A DNA stretch of 64,000 nt from Bryobacterales bacterium (lineage in GTDB: Bacteria; Acidobacteriota; Terriglobia; Bryobacterales; Bryobacteraceae). The notes beneath the pieces were generated by a model that worked only from the letters and a program-made list of their open reading frames with translations, had not been told where the DNA came from and made no database searches. The stretch lies in NCBI GenBank assembly GCA_020854055.1, contig JADZGD010000064.1, forward strand, positions 1 through 64,000. Direction: 5' to 3'. The position numbers were made by a program, and so were the translations under genes. Below, piece after piece: positions 43,186 to 51,140 of this stretch (position 1 is the stretch's first letter; the number at the start of each line of letters is the position of its first letter).

Positions 43186-44157
43186 CTACGATAACAGCCC
43201 CCCATGGCCGAGACAGGCGATTTCCCAACCGGAAACCCGGTATCGTGCCAGCAGAGGCGGCAAAATCAGATCGACTACGTTGGGCTTGACGGAGCGGAAA
43301 CAGCCGGGAGCCGAGACGATCGGCACATTATCTTTGTATCCGAGCAAAAGCAGGCTGCCCGGCTCCACCGGAGCGAGAAATCGCTCGATGTGGCTCTCTA
43401 ATTTGAGCATTGCCCGGCCGATCACGTCTTCAGGACCGGCCGGAGCGGTGGTCGACGCGATCAGGATCACGGTCGGCCGGGCCTTCAGAAGGTGCAGCAG
43501 CGAGTGTGTAATCGAGGACTCTTCTTCGATGCTGGTCAGCAGGGTGTGGACCGAGGTTCCCAGCCGCTCCAGCCTTTGCCGGACAATGCTGTCGAAAAAG
43601 TCGCGGGCGCGATCGCCGCTCGATGCATCGCTGTAGAGCAGGGCCACGGAAGGGTTGCGAATCGGCCGCGCCTGTAGAATCGGACCGCGCTCCTTAAGAA
43701 TGGAGATTACGGCCTCCAGTTGCGATTGAGCAACCGCAAATGGATAGCTTTTGATGGTCGCAATTCGCTGGCCTGCCCGTGCAAAACCGAAGTTCGCCGC
43801 CGAGGCAATGACTACGCTTGAGGCACAGTTGATCTGCTTCAGCAATTCATCGTCAACTAGAATGCAACTGTCTTCGGTGGCAAACAGATTCGCTCTTCCG
43901 CCCGCCGCCAACCGAATTTCCACCGAGCCGCAAGCCATTTCCCGCGCCACTGCCAGAACGGCTTCATCCTCTCCGATTTCACCATCTTCGAGCTCGGTCA
44001 CCCAGACCTGCCGCATTCCTTCGGTTTGAAGCAGGCGCACGTCGTCTTCACTGATCACATGGCCTTTGGCGAGGAGCTTTCGCCCCCCAGGCTTAAATAT
44101 TGTGCAGCAAAGAATTCTACCCATCGCCTGGTGAACTTCGACGGTCTGTGCTCTCAT
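43186..44157 (-). CDS. molybdopterin-binding (MoeA/MogA-like) domain protein
   Basis: 323 residues. The N-terminal half resembles the beta-rich MoeA-type region (VHQAMGRILCCTIFKPG, then GHVISEDDVRLLQTEG). The C-terminal half is a MoCF-biosynthesis-like domain (VALLYSDASSGDRARDFFD; ARPTVILIASTTAPAGPEDV; KDNVPIVSAPGCFRSVKPNV). The standard GGTS/D-type loop is not clean. Such proteins are often paired with molybdenum enzymes, but none is present here, so it stands alone. A perfect TATAAT on the minus strand at 44285-44290 may be its -10 element, without a clear -35. Confidence 0.72.
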   Translation of the reverse strand: MRAQTVEVHQAMGRILCCTIFKPGGRKLLAKGHVISEDDVRLLQTEGMRQVWVTELEDGEIGEDEAVLAVAREMACGSVEIRLAAGGRANLFATEDSCILVDDELLKQINCASSVVIASAANFGFARAGQRIATIKSYPFAVAQSQLEAVISILKERGPILQARPIRNPSVALLYSDASSGDRARDFFDSIVRQRLERLGTSVHTLLTSIEEESSITHSLLHLLKARPTVILIASTTAPAGPEDVIGRAMLKLESHIERFLAPVEPGSLLLLGYKDNVPIVSAPGCFRSVKPNVVDLILPPLLARYRVSGWEIACLGHGGLLS

Positions 44158-44431
44158 CAGTTCCCTGCCGACTCCGCGTGTCTCGATCCCGGACTATTCC
44201 AATCTAATTCGGCCGGCGCATGGAACCCGCCACTCAGCGATTGTTCTCCACTGCTTTGCCGCTGATTTTTGCCAGCCGAAAGGCATTATACACACTTTAA
44301 GTACCGTGTGCGCCAGAATCTTCTCAGGATTTTGCAATGTTTTTATGCGATTGGGTGGAAACTGATCACCAATCCACAGAACAAAGGGAATGTTATTTCC
44401 CGAAAGGAATCGAGTTGTTCAGCGAGGCTGT

Positions 44432-44944
44432 CTAGAGGGCTTTTAGCATTGCGATTTCGTCGCAACACTGAAACTTCGGGCAGCGCAGGCAATCTTTCCA
44501 CGCTTTCAACGGAAGTTCGCCCCGCTCCACTTCCCGGAACCCCAGCTTGCGGAAAAACTCGGGCACATAAGTGAAGGCAAAAATGGTCTTCAGCGCGAAT
44601 TGCCTGGCTTCCTGTTCGAGCGCATCCACCACCATGCGGCCCACCCCGCGGCCGTGCGCCGCCTCGTGTACCGCCAGCGAGCGCACCTCGGCCGACGACG
44701 GGCTGTAGAAGTGCAGCGCTCCGCAGCCCACCATCCAGGGTCCGCTGAAAGCCACCGCAAAGTCGCGGATGTTCTCCGACATCTCGAATTCGGTTCGCGG
44801 CAACATAATGCCTTTTGCGGCGAATTCGTTAACCAGCGAGAGAAGCGCGGGAATATCCCGCATATTTGCCCGCCGTACCGCGACAGGCTGGTCCAGCGTT
44901 ACCGACGCCGGCGGCTGGTGAATCGAAATCAGCGGAGAACTCAC
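44432..44944 (-). CDS. argA: GNAT-type N-acetylglutamate synthase
   Basis: 170 residues, a single GNAT domain: AVRRANMRDIPALLSLVNEF, the acetyl-CoA loop HEAAHGRGVGRMVVDAL, then FFRKLGFREVERGELPLKAW and the Cys-rich end CLRCPKFQCCDEIAML, typical of stand-alone N-acetylglutamate synthases in delta-proteobacterial and related genomes. It acetylates glutamate, the first arginine step. GTG start 2 bases after argB, with AGAGGGG in the argB end. No amino-acid-kinase domain, unlike E. coli ArgA, so feedback control differs. Confidence 0.85.
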   Translation of the reverse strand: MSSPLISIHQPPASVTLDQPVAVRRANMRDIPALLSLVNEFAAKGIMLPRTEFEMSENIRDFAVAFSGPWMVGCGALHFYSPSSAEVRSLAVHEAAHGRGVGRMVVDALEQEARQFALKTIFAFTYVPEFFRKLGFREVERGELPLKAWKDCLRCPKFQCCDEIAMLKAL

Positions 44945-44946
44945 AA

Positions 44947-45723
44947 CTACCCCTCTTGTTCCACGACGGTGGTTCCCAACGCCTCGCCATTCAAGGCGCG
45001 AGCCAGGATGCCCGGCTCGGATCCCGGCATGATCCGCACTGCGCCCACGCCGCCGGCCAGGGCCGCGCCGGCCGATTCCAGTTTCGCCTGCATACCTCCG
45101 GTGGCGATTCCCCTGGCGATCAATTCCCTGGCGCCGGCGGCGGTCAGCCGTGGCAGAAAGGCGCCACCCTCTCCCTGTACGCCAGCGACATCGGTGAGAA
45201 ATAGCAGCGCCTGTGCGCCAAATCCCACCGCGCAGGCTACCGCCATCTGATCGGCGTTCACGTTGAAAATGCCGCCCAAACGGTCTCCGCCCACACAGGC
45301 CACCACTGGAACGAACCCGTTACCGGTCAACAGGTTCAACAACTCCGCGTTACAACGCACCGGGCGCCCCACCGCACCCAACTCCGGCCTAAGCAATTCA
45401 GTCTCCACCAGGCAATCGTCGATGCCACTCAGACCCACGGCCCGAACCCTGGCCTTCACCAGGGCCGACACCAGTTCGTGGTTGACGCTGCCGGCAAAAA
45501 CTTTCAACAGAGCGTCCAATACATCCGGCGTAGTCACCCGTAATCCGCCCACGAACCGGCTCTCCACGCCGCGCTCGGACAGAAAACGGGTCATCTGCTT
45601 TCCGCCGCCGTGGACCACGACCACCTGATGGCGGGCGCTGATCCCGGCAATCTGCTCTGCCAGCCGCTCGCGAGACTCCGGATTATCCAGCAGGGTCCCG
45701 CCCAGTTTCACCAGCAGCTTCAC
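44947..45723 (-). CDS. argB: acetylglutamate kinase
   Basis: 258 residues from GTG 45723, whose GTGA overlaps the argC stop. Amino-acid kinase fold: LLVKLGGTLLDN, VVVHGGGKQMTRFL, RVTTPDVLDALLKVFAG, NVNADQMAVACAVGF, and FLTDVAGVQGEGG. Phosphorylates N-acetylglutamate in arginine synthesis. Longer in-frame starts in the argC coding region lack support. Middle gene of argC-argB-argA. Confidence 0.93.
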   Translation of the reverse strand: MKLLVKLGGTLLDNPESRERLAEQIAGISARHQVVVVHGGGKQMTRFLSERGVESRFVGGLRVTTPDVLDALLKVFAGSVNHELVSALVKARVRAVGLSGIDDCLVETELLRPELGAVGRPVRCNAELLNLLTGNGFVPVVACVGGDRLGGIFNVNADQMAVACAVGFGAQALLFLTDVAGVQGEGGAFLPRLTAAGARELIARGIATGGMQAKLESAGAALAGGVGAVRIMPGSEPGILARALNGEALGTTVVEQEG

Positions 45724-46721
45724 AGTAAGCCCTCTGTCTCCGGATAGCCAAGCATCAGGTTCATGTTCTGGATCGCCTGCCCGGCCGCCCCTTTGACCAG
45801 GTTGTCGATCACGCTCACCACCACTGCCCGGCCGGTACCGGAATCGACCTTCCACCCGATGCCGCAGAAGTTGGTGTGTTGAACCGAGTGCAGATCGGGA
45901 ATCTTTCCGGGCAAATAAAACTGTATAAACGGTTCGCCGGCATAAGCACTCCGGTAAACGCTCAGAAAGTCGTCTCCCGAAGCCGAAGTGCGCAGGTAGA
46001 TCGTTTCCAGGATTCCCCGGTCGACCGGAATCAGGTGCGCCGTAAAGGTGAACTCGCTCTCCTCGAGGCCGGAATTCATCAGCACCTCGGGCGCGTGACG
46101 GTGGTCGAGAATCGAATAGGCGGAAAAGTTGCCGCCCACCTCACAGAAACTCGTCTTCAGGCTGGCCTTGCGCCCCGCGCCGCTGACCCCCGATTTGGCA
46201 TCACACACCACACCGGCGCGACGGTCGACAATTCCCGCCTCGACCAGCGGCCGCAGCGCCAGGTTGGCCGCCGTCGGGTAGCAGCCGGGATTGGAAACCA
46301 GGCGGCTGTTGACCACCCTGTCCCGGTAAAACTCCGGTAGCCCGTAGACTGCTTCTGCCAGCAGCGCCGGAACCTTGTGCTCCGTCTTGTACCACTTTAG
46401 GTAATCGGCAGCTTCGCGAAAACGGAATGCCCCGCTCAAATCCACTACTTTCAGTCCGGCCCCAAGCAGCGAAGGCGCCAGATCCATTGAAACTTCGGGT
46501 GGCGTGGCCAGGAACACCAGCTCCAGGCCGTTGCCGGCGGCTGCCTCGGCGGAACAGGGAATATGTTGGGGACTCGCGCGGCCGACCGGAATCGGCCGGC
46601 TCTCGGGATCGCTCCGATGTTCCATTAAAACAGGCTCAGTTCGCGGATGACGCAGAAGGAGCGAAACCAGTTCCGCGCCGCTGTAACCTCGAAAACCGAC
46701 AATACCAATCCGTGCACTCAC
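45720..46721 (-). CDS. argC: N-acetyl-gamma-glutamyl-phosphate reductase
   Basis: 333 residues from GTG 46721. NADP site IGIVGFRGYSGAELVSLLLR, the catalytic cysteine motif SNPGCYPTAANLAL, SGVSGAGRKASLKTSF, and the end region QAIQNMNLMLGYPE. Reduces acetylglutamyl phosphate. First gene of the arginine operon; AGAGGTG lies upstream at somewhat long spacing. The A/T-rich leader may hold an ArgR-like box. Confidence 0.94.
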   Translation of the reverse strand: MSARIGIVGFRGYSGAELVSLLLRHPRTEPVLMEHRSDPESRPIPVGRASPQHIPCSAEAAAGNGLELVFLATPPEVSMDLAPSLLGAGLKVVDLSGAFRFREAADYLKWYKTEHKVPALLAEAVYGLPEFYRDRVVNSRLVSNPGCYPTAANLALRPLVEAGIVDRRAGVVCDAKSGVSGAGRKASLKTSFCEVGGNFSAYSILDHRHAPEVLMNSGLEESEFTFTAHLIPVDRGILETIYLRTSASGDDFLSVYRSAYAGEPFIQFYLPGKIPDLHSVQHTNFCGIGWKVDSGTGRAVVVSVIDNLVKGAAGQAIQNMNLMLGYPETEGLL

Positions 46722-46738
46722 TGTTTATTTATGCACCT

Positions 46739-46756
46739 CTTTGAATAAATATACCA
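46739..46756 (-). promoter_or_regulatory. weak ArgR-box-like and -10-like element before argC
   Basis: On the minus strand the leader reads TATATTTATTCAA. The ATTCA half matches the ArgR half-site and TATATT resembles a -10 element; the other half-site is poor. Location fits arginine repression but the match is partial. Confidence 0.3.
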
Positions 46757-46795
46757 TTATTGGCGCTGCCTGCTCCGGCGGGGGAGCCGGACGGT

Positions 46796-47251
46796 TCAGC
46801 GCTGTTCGGCCACCGAGCGCTCGGCCAATTCGCCGACAATCGGCAGATGATAGGCCTCGCCGTGACTGACCTTGATCATCATGAAGATCCAGGCGACCAG
46901 GATGACCGCGTGCAACACGCGCAGCGGAGAGACCGGCAGGGGAATCCCCGGAATTGCGCCGAAGATCGGGCGGGCGACCCAATCCACCAGCAGCCAGGCC
47001 ACGAACAGGTACAGTCCCTGGAAGGCATGAAACCGGACCTTGCGGTCATCGCGGAAGCGCGTCGAGGCGAGGACCACGATGGATGCGATCCAGCCGGCGA
47101 TGGGAACGTAGCACAACATGGCTGCGGTCCGGGGCGATACTCCGTGAAGGTAATCGGGCGCCGGCGGCGTTACCGGCTGCCGCGCGCCACACCGCCGGCA
47201 ATACTGGTCGATGGCCCGGACCTCCGTGCCGCACTGGGAACAGAATGGCAT
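46796..47251 (-). CDS. zinc-ribbon plus DUF4870-like membrane protein
   Basis: 151 residues from ATG 47251, with purine-rich GAGAGAAGA before it. The N-terminus is a zinc ribbon (MPFCSQCGTEVRAIDQYCRR, two CxxC pairs). Three to four membrane helices follow (AAMLCYVPIAGWIASIVVL; GLYLFVAWLLVDWVA; VLHAVILVAWIFMMI). RFRDDRKVRFHAFQGLYL matches DUF4870/YtxG-like membrane proteins. Function unknown. The first 42 codons of the longer open frame were rejected as Arg-rich upstream sequence. Confidence 0.75.
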   Translation of the reverse strand: MPFCSQCGTEVRAIDQYCRRCGARQPVTPPAPDYLHGVSPRTAAMLCYVPIAGWIASIVVLASTRFRDDRKVRFHAFQGLYLFVAWLLVDWVARPIFGAIPGIPLPVSPLRVLHAVILVAWIFMMIKVSHGEAYHLPIVGELAERSVAEQR

Positions 47252-47427
47252 TCTTCTCTCTCTATTCAAACTTACGAAACTTGTGCGGCCTTTGTTCGGG
47301 CAGATTCCGCGGCGGGACCGGAACCGGGCCCAATCCCTCCCAGGCCGGAGAGCCGGAACAAAGTTCCGCCGCTGCAATAGTTAGCGCGGCCGGTGGAAAA
47401 TTTCGCTTGCATCAACCCGGTCAACGT

Positions 47428-47458
47428 GGGCTATCATAGGGAATCATTATCATAGCCC
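47428..47458. repeat. 7-bp inverted repeat in a divergent intergenic space
   Basis: GGGCTAT (47428-47434) and ATAGCCC (47452-47458) are exact complements around a 17-base loop that itself holds near-mirror CATA/TTATC text. It lies between the zinc-ribbon gene and the HTH gene; possible operator. Confidence 0.4.
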
Positions 47459-47508
47459 GTTCCTTTTGATTAGGATGGGTATGGTTCGGATCGATGTAGT
47501 TAGGATCG

Positions 47509-47895
47509 ATGATGTTACCGCAGAATTCGTGCCGCCAAGCGGCCCGCAATATTCGTTTGAATCTTTCCGCGGCGAGAGAAAAAGCAGGGCTCAGCATTGC
47601 TCAGATCGCCGAGGCAACCAAAATCAGTTCGCGTTTTCTTCGTGCCGTCGAAGAGGAGACGTTTGCCGAATTGCCGGGCGGCATCTTCGCCACCAGCTAC
47701 ATTCGTCAATACGCGGACGCGATCGGCGCGGATCCTGATGAGATCCTTGGGATTTACTACGAGTATGCGCCTGAGGCCGCATCCGCGGGGAAGGCCACCA
47801 CGCCTCCTGGAGCCGGCCGCAACGGGACCAAAGATGCCGGTCGTGTGAGTTGGTTGCGGTGGTTCGGCCTGCCGGCGGCAACCAGCCGGCCCTAA
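47509..47895 (+). CDS. RodZ-type helix-turn-helix protein without membrane anchor
   Basis: 128 residues. The N-terminal 85 residues are a RodZ/HTH_25-type domain: NLSAAREKAGLSIAQIAEAT, SSRFLRAVEEETFAELPGGI, FATSYIRQYADAIGADPDEI. After a Gly/Pro-rich tail the protein ends; the membrane helix and periplasmic domain of RodZ are missing. It may act as a DNA-binding or cytoskeletal adaptor. A TAGGAT sequence sits before the double ATG at 47509-47514. It precedes the flagellar block by 190 bases. Confidence 0.78.
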   Translation: MMLPQNSCRQAARNIRLNLSAAREKAGLSIAQIAEATKISSRFLRAVEEETFAELPGGIFATSYIRQYADAIGADPDEILGIYYEYAPEAASAGKATTPPGAGRNGTKDAGRVSWLRWFGLPAATSRP

Positions 47896-47901
47896 CCGGC
47901 A

Positions 47902-47928
47902 TAAGGTCTTTCACCGGGATACCGATTA
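47902..47928 (+). promoter_or_regulatory. sigma-28-like flagellar promoter
   Basis: TAAGGTCT, 11 bases, ACCGATTA: 6 of 8 matches in each half to the E. coli sigma-28 consensus (TAAAGTTT-N11-GCCGATAA) with exact spacing. It lies 155 bases upstream of flgM, itself a classical sigma-28 anti-factor. Confidence 0.55.
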
Positions 47929-47976
47929 AGAGCCCGGTTCTATCACCACTTTTTTCTAATCCAACGGCTCATTTGC

Positions 47977-47987
47977 GCCGATATAAT
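47977..47987 (+). promoter_or_regulatory. second -10 element: GCCGATAT fused to TATAAT
   Basis: GCCGATATAAT contains 7 of 8 bases of the sigma-28 -10 element and, overlapping, a perfect TATAAT. A TAAT at 47957 could be the sigma-28 upstream half at one base longer spacing. No sigma-70 -35 is seen. Confidence 0.45.
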
Positions 47988-48082
47988 TCGTGAAGGAACC
48001 TGAAACAACGGGTTTCTTCAGATCGACTTAGCCGCCGGTAAAAACCGGCCGGCGACATGAAACAGGGAAAGGCGATCCGCAG

Positions 48083-48388
48083 ATGAAAGTAAACGATTCA
48101 AATACCGGTCACGTCGGATCGGCGCAATATGAGAGCACGCGCGCTGCCGATGGGGTGCGTTCGGGTAGCCGTGACCGCGGCAGCGTGTCTTCGCGCGGAT
48201 CGGATGGAGACGACGTCCGGCTGTCGGATCTGGCTGGATTGCTGAAAACGGCTTCGGGCAATCCGGCTGAGCGCAACCAAAAAACGCAACAGTTGACCGA
48301 GCTGGTGCGTTCGGGAAACTATCAGGTGGATGCCGGCGATCTGAGCCGCCGCCTGGTGGATGAAATGCTCGGCAAGAATCCGCTCTAG
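48083..48388 (+). CDS. flgM: anti-sigma-28 factor FlgM
   Basis: 101 residues, intrinsically disordered-looking first half (Ser/Gly/Arg/Asp) and the FlgM sigma-binding end: DVRLSDLAGLLKTASG, QLTELVRSGNYQVDAGDLSR, RLVDEMLG. It holds the flagellar sigma factor inactive until hook completion. Position in front of flgN-flgK-flgL is the usual arrangement. A GGTAAAAACC-type hairpin lies in its leader. Confidence 0.88.
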   Translation: MKVNDSNTGHVGSAQYESTRAADGVRSGSRDRGSVSSRGSDGDDVRLSDLAGLLKTASGNPAERNQKTQQLTELVRSGNYQVDAGDLSRRLVDEMLGKNPL

Positions 48389-48403
48389 CCGCCGGAGTTC
48401 CGG

Positions 48404-48781
48404 GTGGGTGGCGTTCGCTCTCATTCAATCATCGTGCATTCGATCAGTTCATGCGCGGCGGCTACTGCCAGTCTGGCCCGCGCGCGCCAGTTGCTGCTTG
48501 AAGCGACTTCGCAGAACCTTGACACCGTGACCGCGCACCTTGAGCAGGCGATCGCCCGGCTGCGGGAACTGAATGAAAGCGCGGCCGCGGGAATCGTGCC
48601 GGCGTCCGGGGAATTGCCGGCGCTCAAACGGGAGGTAGCGCTGGTTACCGCTCTACTGCATCACGCGGGCCGTTTTCACCTCGGATGGGCCGCGATGCTC
48701 GCTTCGAGTGGTCCCGAATACGGCCTTAAAGGGCATCTGTTTCCGGCGCCGGAGCCGAGGCGGCTCACCTTCGACGGTTGA
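48404..48781 (+). CDS. flgN: FlgN-like flagellar chaperone
   Basis: 125 residues from GTG 48404. All-helical, with heptad-rich ATASLARARQLLLEATSQ and HLEQAIARLRELNESAAAG. Sequence alone is weak, but size, helical content and location between flgM and flgK make FlgN, the export chaperone for FlgK/FlgL, the best call. The start is uncertain. Confidence 0.65.
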   Translation: MGGVRSHSIIVHSISSCAAATASLARARQLLLEATSQNLDTVTAHLEQAIARLRELNESAAAGIVPASGELPALKREVALVTALLHHAGRFHLGWAAMLASSGPEYGLKGHLFPAPEPRRLTFDG

Positions 48782-48802
48782 CAAAGCGCGAGGTTCGATT
48801 TC

Positions 48803-50161
48803 ATGGGCAATCTGTTTGCATCTCTCCGCAGCGCCACCGGCGCGCTCCAGGTGTATGAGCGCGCGATGGCCACAATCCAAAGCAACGTCACCAATTCCTC
48901 CACGCCGGGCTACGCCAAACAGGTTCAGACCGTCGAGGCCAATCCCTTCGATCTCTCCGCCGGCCTGGTCGGGGGTGTCTCCGCCGGTCCGGTGATCTCC
49001 AGCCGCAACGAGTACGCCGAACTCTCGGTCCGCCGCCAGCAGGAATACCATGGAGCTTTCGACCAGCAGGCCGCGGATCTGGCGCAGATTCAACCGGTAT
49101 TCGACATCGCCGACGGCGCCGGTATCCCAGCCGCGCTGGACAGCTTTTTCAATAGCTGGTCGGCGCTGGCGGTGAAACCCAACGACGCCGGCGCCCGCCA
49201 GGCCGTGCTCGACAGCGCTGCCGCGGCTACCCGCAGTTTCGGGGAAACAGCCACCGCGCTGATCAGCGCCGGCAACACGATCGACCGTGAAATTCCCAGC
49301 ACTGTCGATCAATTGAATGGTCTGGCCAGCCAGTTGCGCGACCTCAACGCCGGCCGAATGCAATCCTTCCGTGCTTCCGACGATGCCGCCGCCGATGCGC
49401 GGATGCACAATATCCTGGAGCAGGTCGCCGAAATCGCCGACGTCACCGCGCTCAAGCAGGACAACGGATCCTACATGCTTCTGCTGGGTGGACAAACGCC
49501 CATCGTGGTTGGGGACAAAGCCTATCCAATCTCGGCTGACCTCAGCGGCTCTCCGGCGATTTTGAGAAACGCCCAGGGTGACGATATCACCGCACAGGTC
49601 ACCCGAGGACGTCTCAGCTCGATGCTGGATGTGAGAAACAATACCATTCCCACTCTGGCAGCGGGCCTGGACACGCTAGCCCAGAACTTTGCCGACCAGG
49701 TGAATACGATCCTCTCAAACGGCGTCGATCTCAACGGAGCAGCTCCTGTGACGCCGCTTTTCCAATATGATTTGGCCGCCGGCGCTGCGCTAACCCTCTC
49801 GGTTACCGGAATCACCGGCGACGAGTTGGCCGCCGCGGGTCCCGCCGCCCCAGGGGGCAACGCCAATGCCCTGATCCTGGCTGGAATGGCGACCGCCAAG
49901 CAGGCCAGCGGGAAGACCTTCGGCGATCAGTTCGCCGAGTTGGCCGCCAAGATCGGCCGCGACCTGAATACGGCCAAGTCCAATGCCGATATTCACGGCC
50001 AGTTGCTGCTCCAGGCCAGGGAACTCCGCAGCCAACTCTCCGATGTGTCGTTGAATGAGGAAGCCGGCCATCTGATCGAATTCCAGCGCAGCTACCAGGC
50101 GGCCGCAAAATTGATTGGAGTGCTGAACAATTTGACCGATATGCTCATGAACCTGATCTGA
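48803..50161 (+). CDS. flgK: flagellar hook-associated protein 1
   Basis: 452 residues. N-terminal rod/hook signature LQVYERAMATIQSNVTNSST and PGYAKQ; C-terminal D0 helix (SDVSLNEEAGHLIEFQRSYQ, then AAAKLIGVLNNLTDMLMNL). FlgK is the first junction protein between hook and filament. The variable middle is shorter than in E. coli (547 residues). Confidence 0.95.
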   Translation: MGNLFASLRSATGALQVYERAMATIQSNVTNSSTPGYAKQVQTVEANPFDLSAGLVGGVSAGPVISSRNEYAELSVRRQQEYHGAFDQQAADLAQIQPVFDIADGAGIPAALDSFFNSWSALAVKPNDAGARQAVLDSAAAATRSFGETATALISAGNTIDREIPSTVDQLNGLASQLRDLNAGRMQSFRASDDAAADARMHNILEQVAEIADVTALKQDNGSYMLLLGGQTPIVVGDKAYPISADLSGSPAILRNAQGDDITAQVTRGRLSSMLDVRNNTIPTLAAGLDTLAQNFADQVNTILSNGVDLNGAAPVTPLFQYDLAAGAALTLSVTGITGDELAAAGPAAPGGNANALILAGMATAKQASGKTFGDQFAELAAKIGRDLNTAKSNADIHGQLLLQARELRSQLSDVSLNEEAGHLIEFQRSYQAAAKLIGVLNNLTDMLMNLI

Positions 50162-50194
50162 GTTCGAAGCTGAACTCAACCCGGAACAAAGCAC

Positions 50195-51100
50195 ATGATT
50201 TCCAATCTCGACCCAGCCACGGACCGGTTTCTCAAGGACCTTGCGAGCATCGGGGACCGTATGAATCGCGCCCAGCAACAGATGGCTTCCGGCAAGCGCT
50301 TGCAGGTCCCTGCCGATCAGCCCGACCAGATCTCTACCCTTCTTGGAAGCCGCGCCGGGTTAGCGCAAATTCTCCAGATTCAACAGAATCTCAGCCAGAG
50401 TAAGACCGCCGTGGACACCGCGGAGCAGGGTCTCGAGAATGCCGCCAAACTCCTCGACCGCATCCAGACCATCGCCACCCAGGGAAACAGCGGTACACAG
50501 AACGCCGATACCCGTGCCAGCATGGCGACCGAGGTGGAAGGTTTACTCAGCGAACTGGTGGGCATAGGTCAGATTTCCGTCGATGGCCGCTACCTCTTCA
50601 GCGGAGACTCCGACCAGACCGTACCCTACACGATCGACCTTTCACAAGTCAATCCGGTGAGCGCCTACCAGGGCACGCAGGCCACCATGCTGGCCCAGCG
50701 CCTCGGTGGAACCACGTTCGCCATCTCGCGCACCGCCGAGGAGATCTTCGACAATCCCGACCCCGCAAAAAACGTCTTCCAGGCGGTCAACAATTTGCGC
50801 CTAGCCCTCAAAGCGAATGATCAGGCGGCCGTCGGTCAGGCAATGTCGCAACTGAGCACCGCTTCCACCCACCTCAATTCCCAACTCGCCTTCTACGGAA
50901 ACGTCCAAAACCAGATCGACCGGGCTACCGATGACGCCGCAAAGGGTGTAGTCCGCCTCCGCACCGAGATCTCCAGCATCGAAGATACGGATCTCCCTCA
51001 GGCCATCGTCGAAATGAGCCAGGCGCAACTGCAACAGCAGTCCGCCTTGCAGACCTTTGGTAAGATTCCCCGAACCTCGCTTTTCGACTTTCTTGGATAG
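50195..51100 (+). CDS. flgL: flagellar hook-associated protein 3
   Basis: 301 residues, flagellin-like helical ends: FLKDLASIGDRMNRAQQQMA, SGKRLQVPADQP, and a middle with ISVDGRYLFSGDSDQT. FlgL is the second hook-filament junction protein. Last gene of the flgMNKL block, 33 bases after flgK; convergent with the aldehyde dehydrogenase. Confidence 0.94.
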   Translation: MISNLDPATDRFLKDLASIGDRMNRAQQQMASGKRLQVPADQPDQISTLLGSRAGLAQILQIQQNLSQSKTAVDTAEQGLENAAKLLDRIQTIATQGNSGTQNADTRASMATEVEGLLSELVGIGQISVDGRYLFSGDSDQTVPYTIDLSQVNPVSAYQGTQATMLAQRLGGTTFAISRTAEEIFDNPDPAKNVFQAVNNLRLALKANDQAAVGQAMSQLSTASTHLNSQLAFYGNVQNQIDRATDDAAKGVVRLRTEISSIEDTDLPQAIVEMSQAQLQQQSALQTFGKIPRTSLFDFLG

Positions 51101-51140
51101 AACATCCCACGGGGCAGCGCCTACCGAAGGCAGCCGCCGC

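Noticed and set aside
47988-48082. c-di-GMP riboswitch in the flgM leader
   Set aside because: There is a hairpin and suggestive purine text, but the GEMM core could not be matched by eye.
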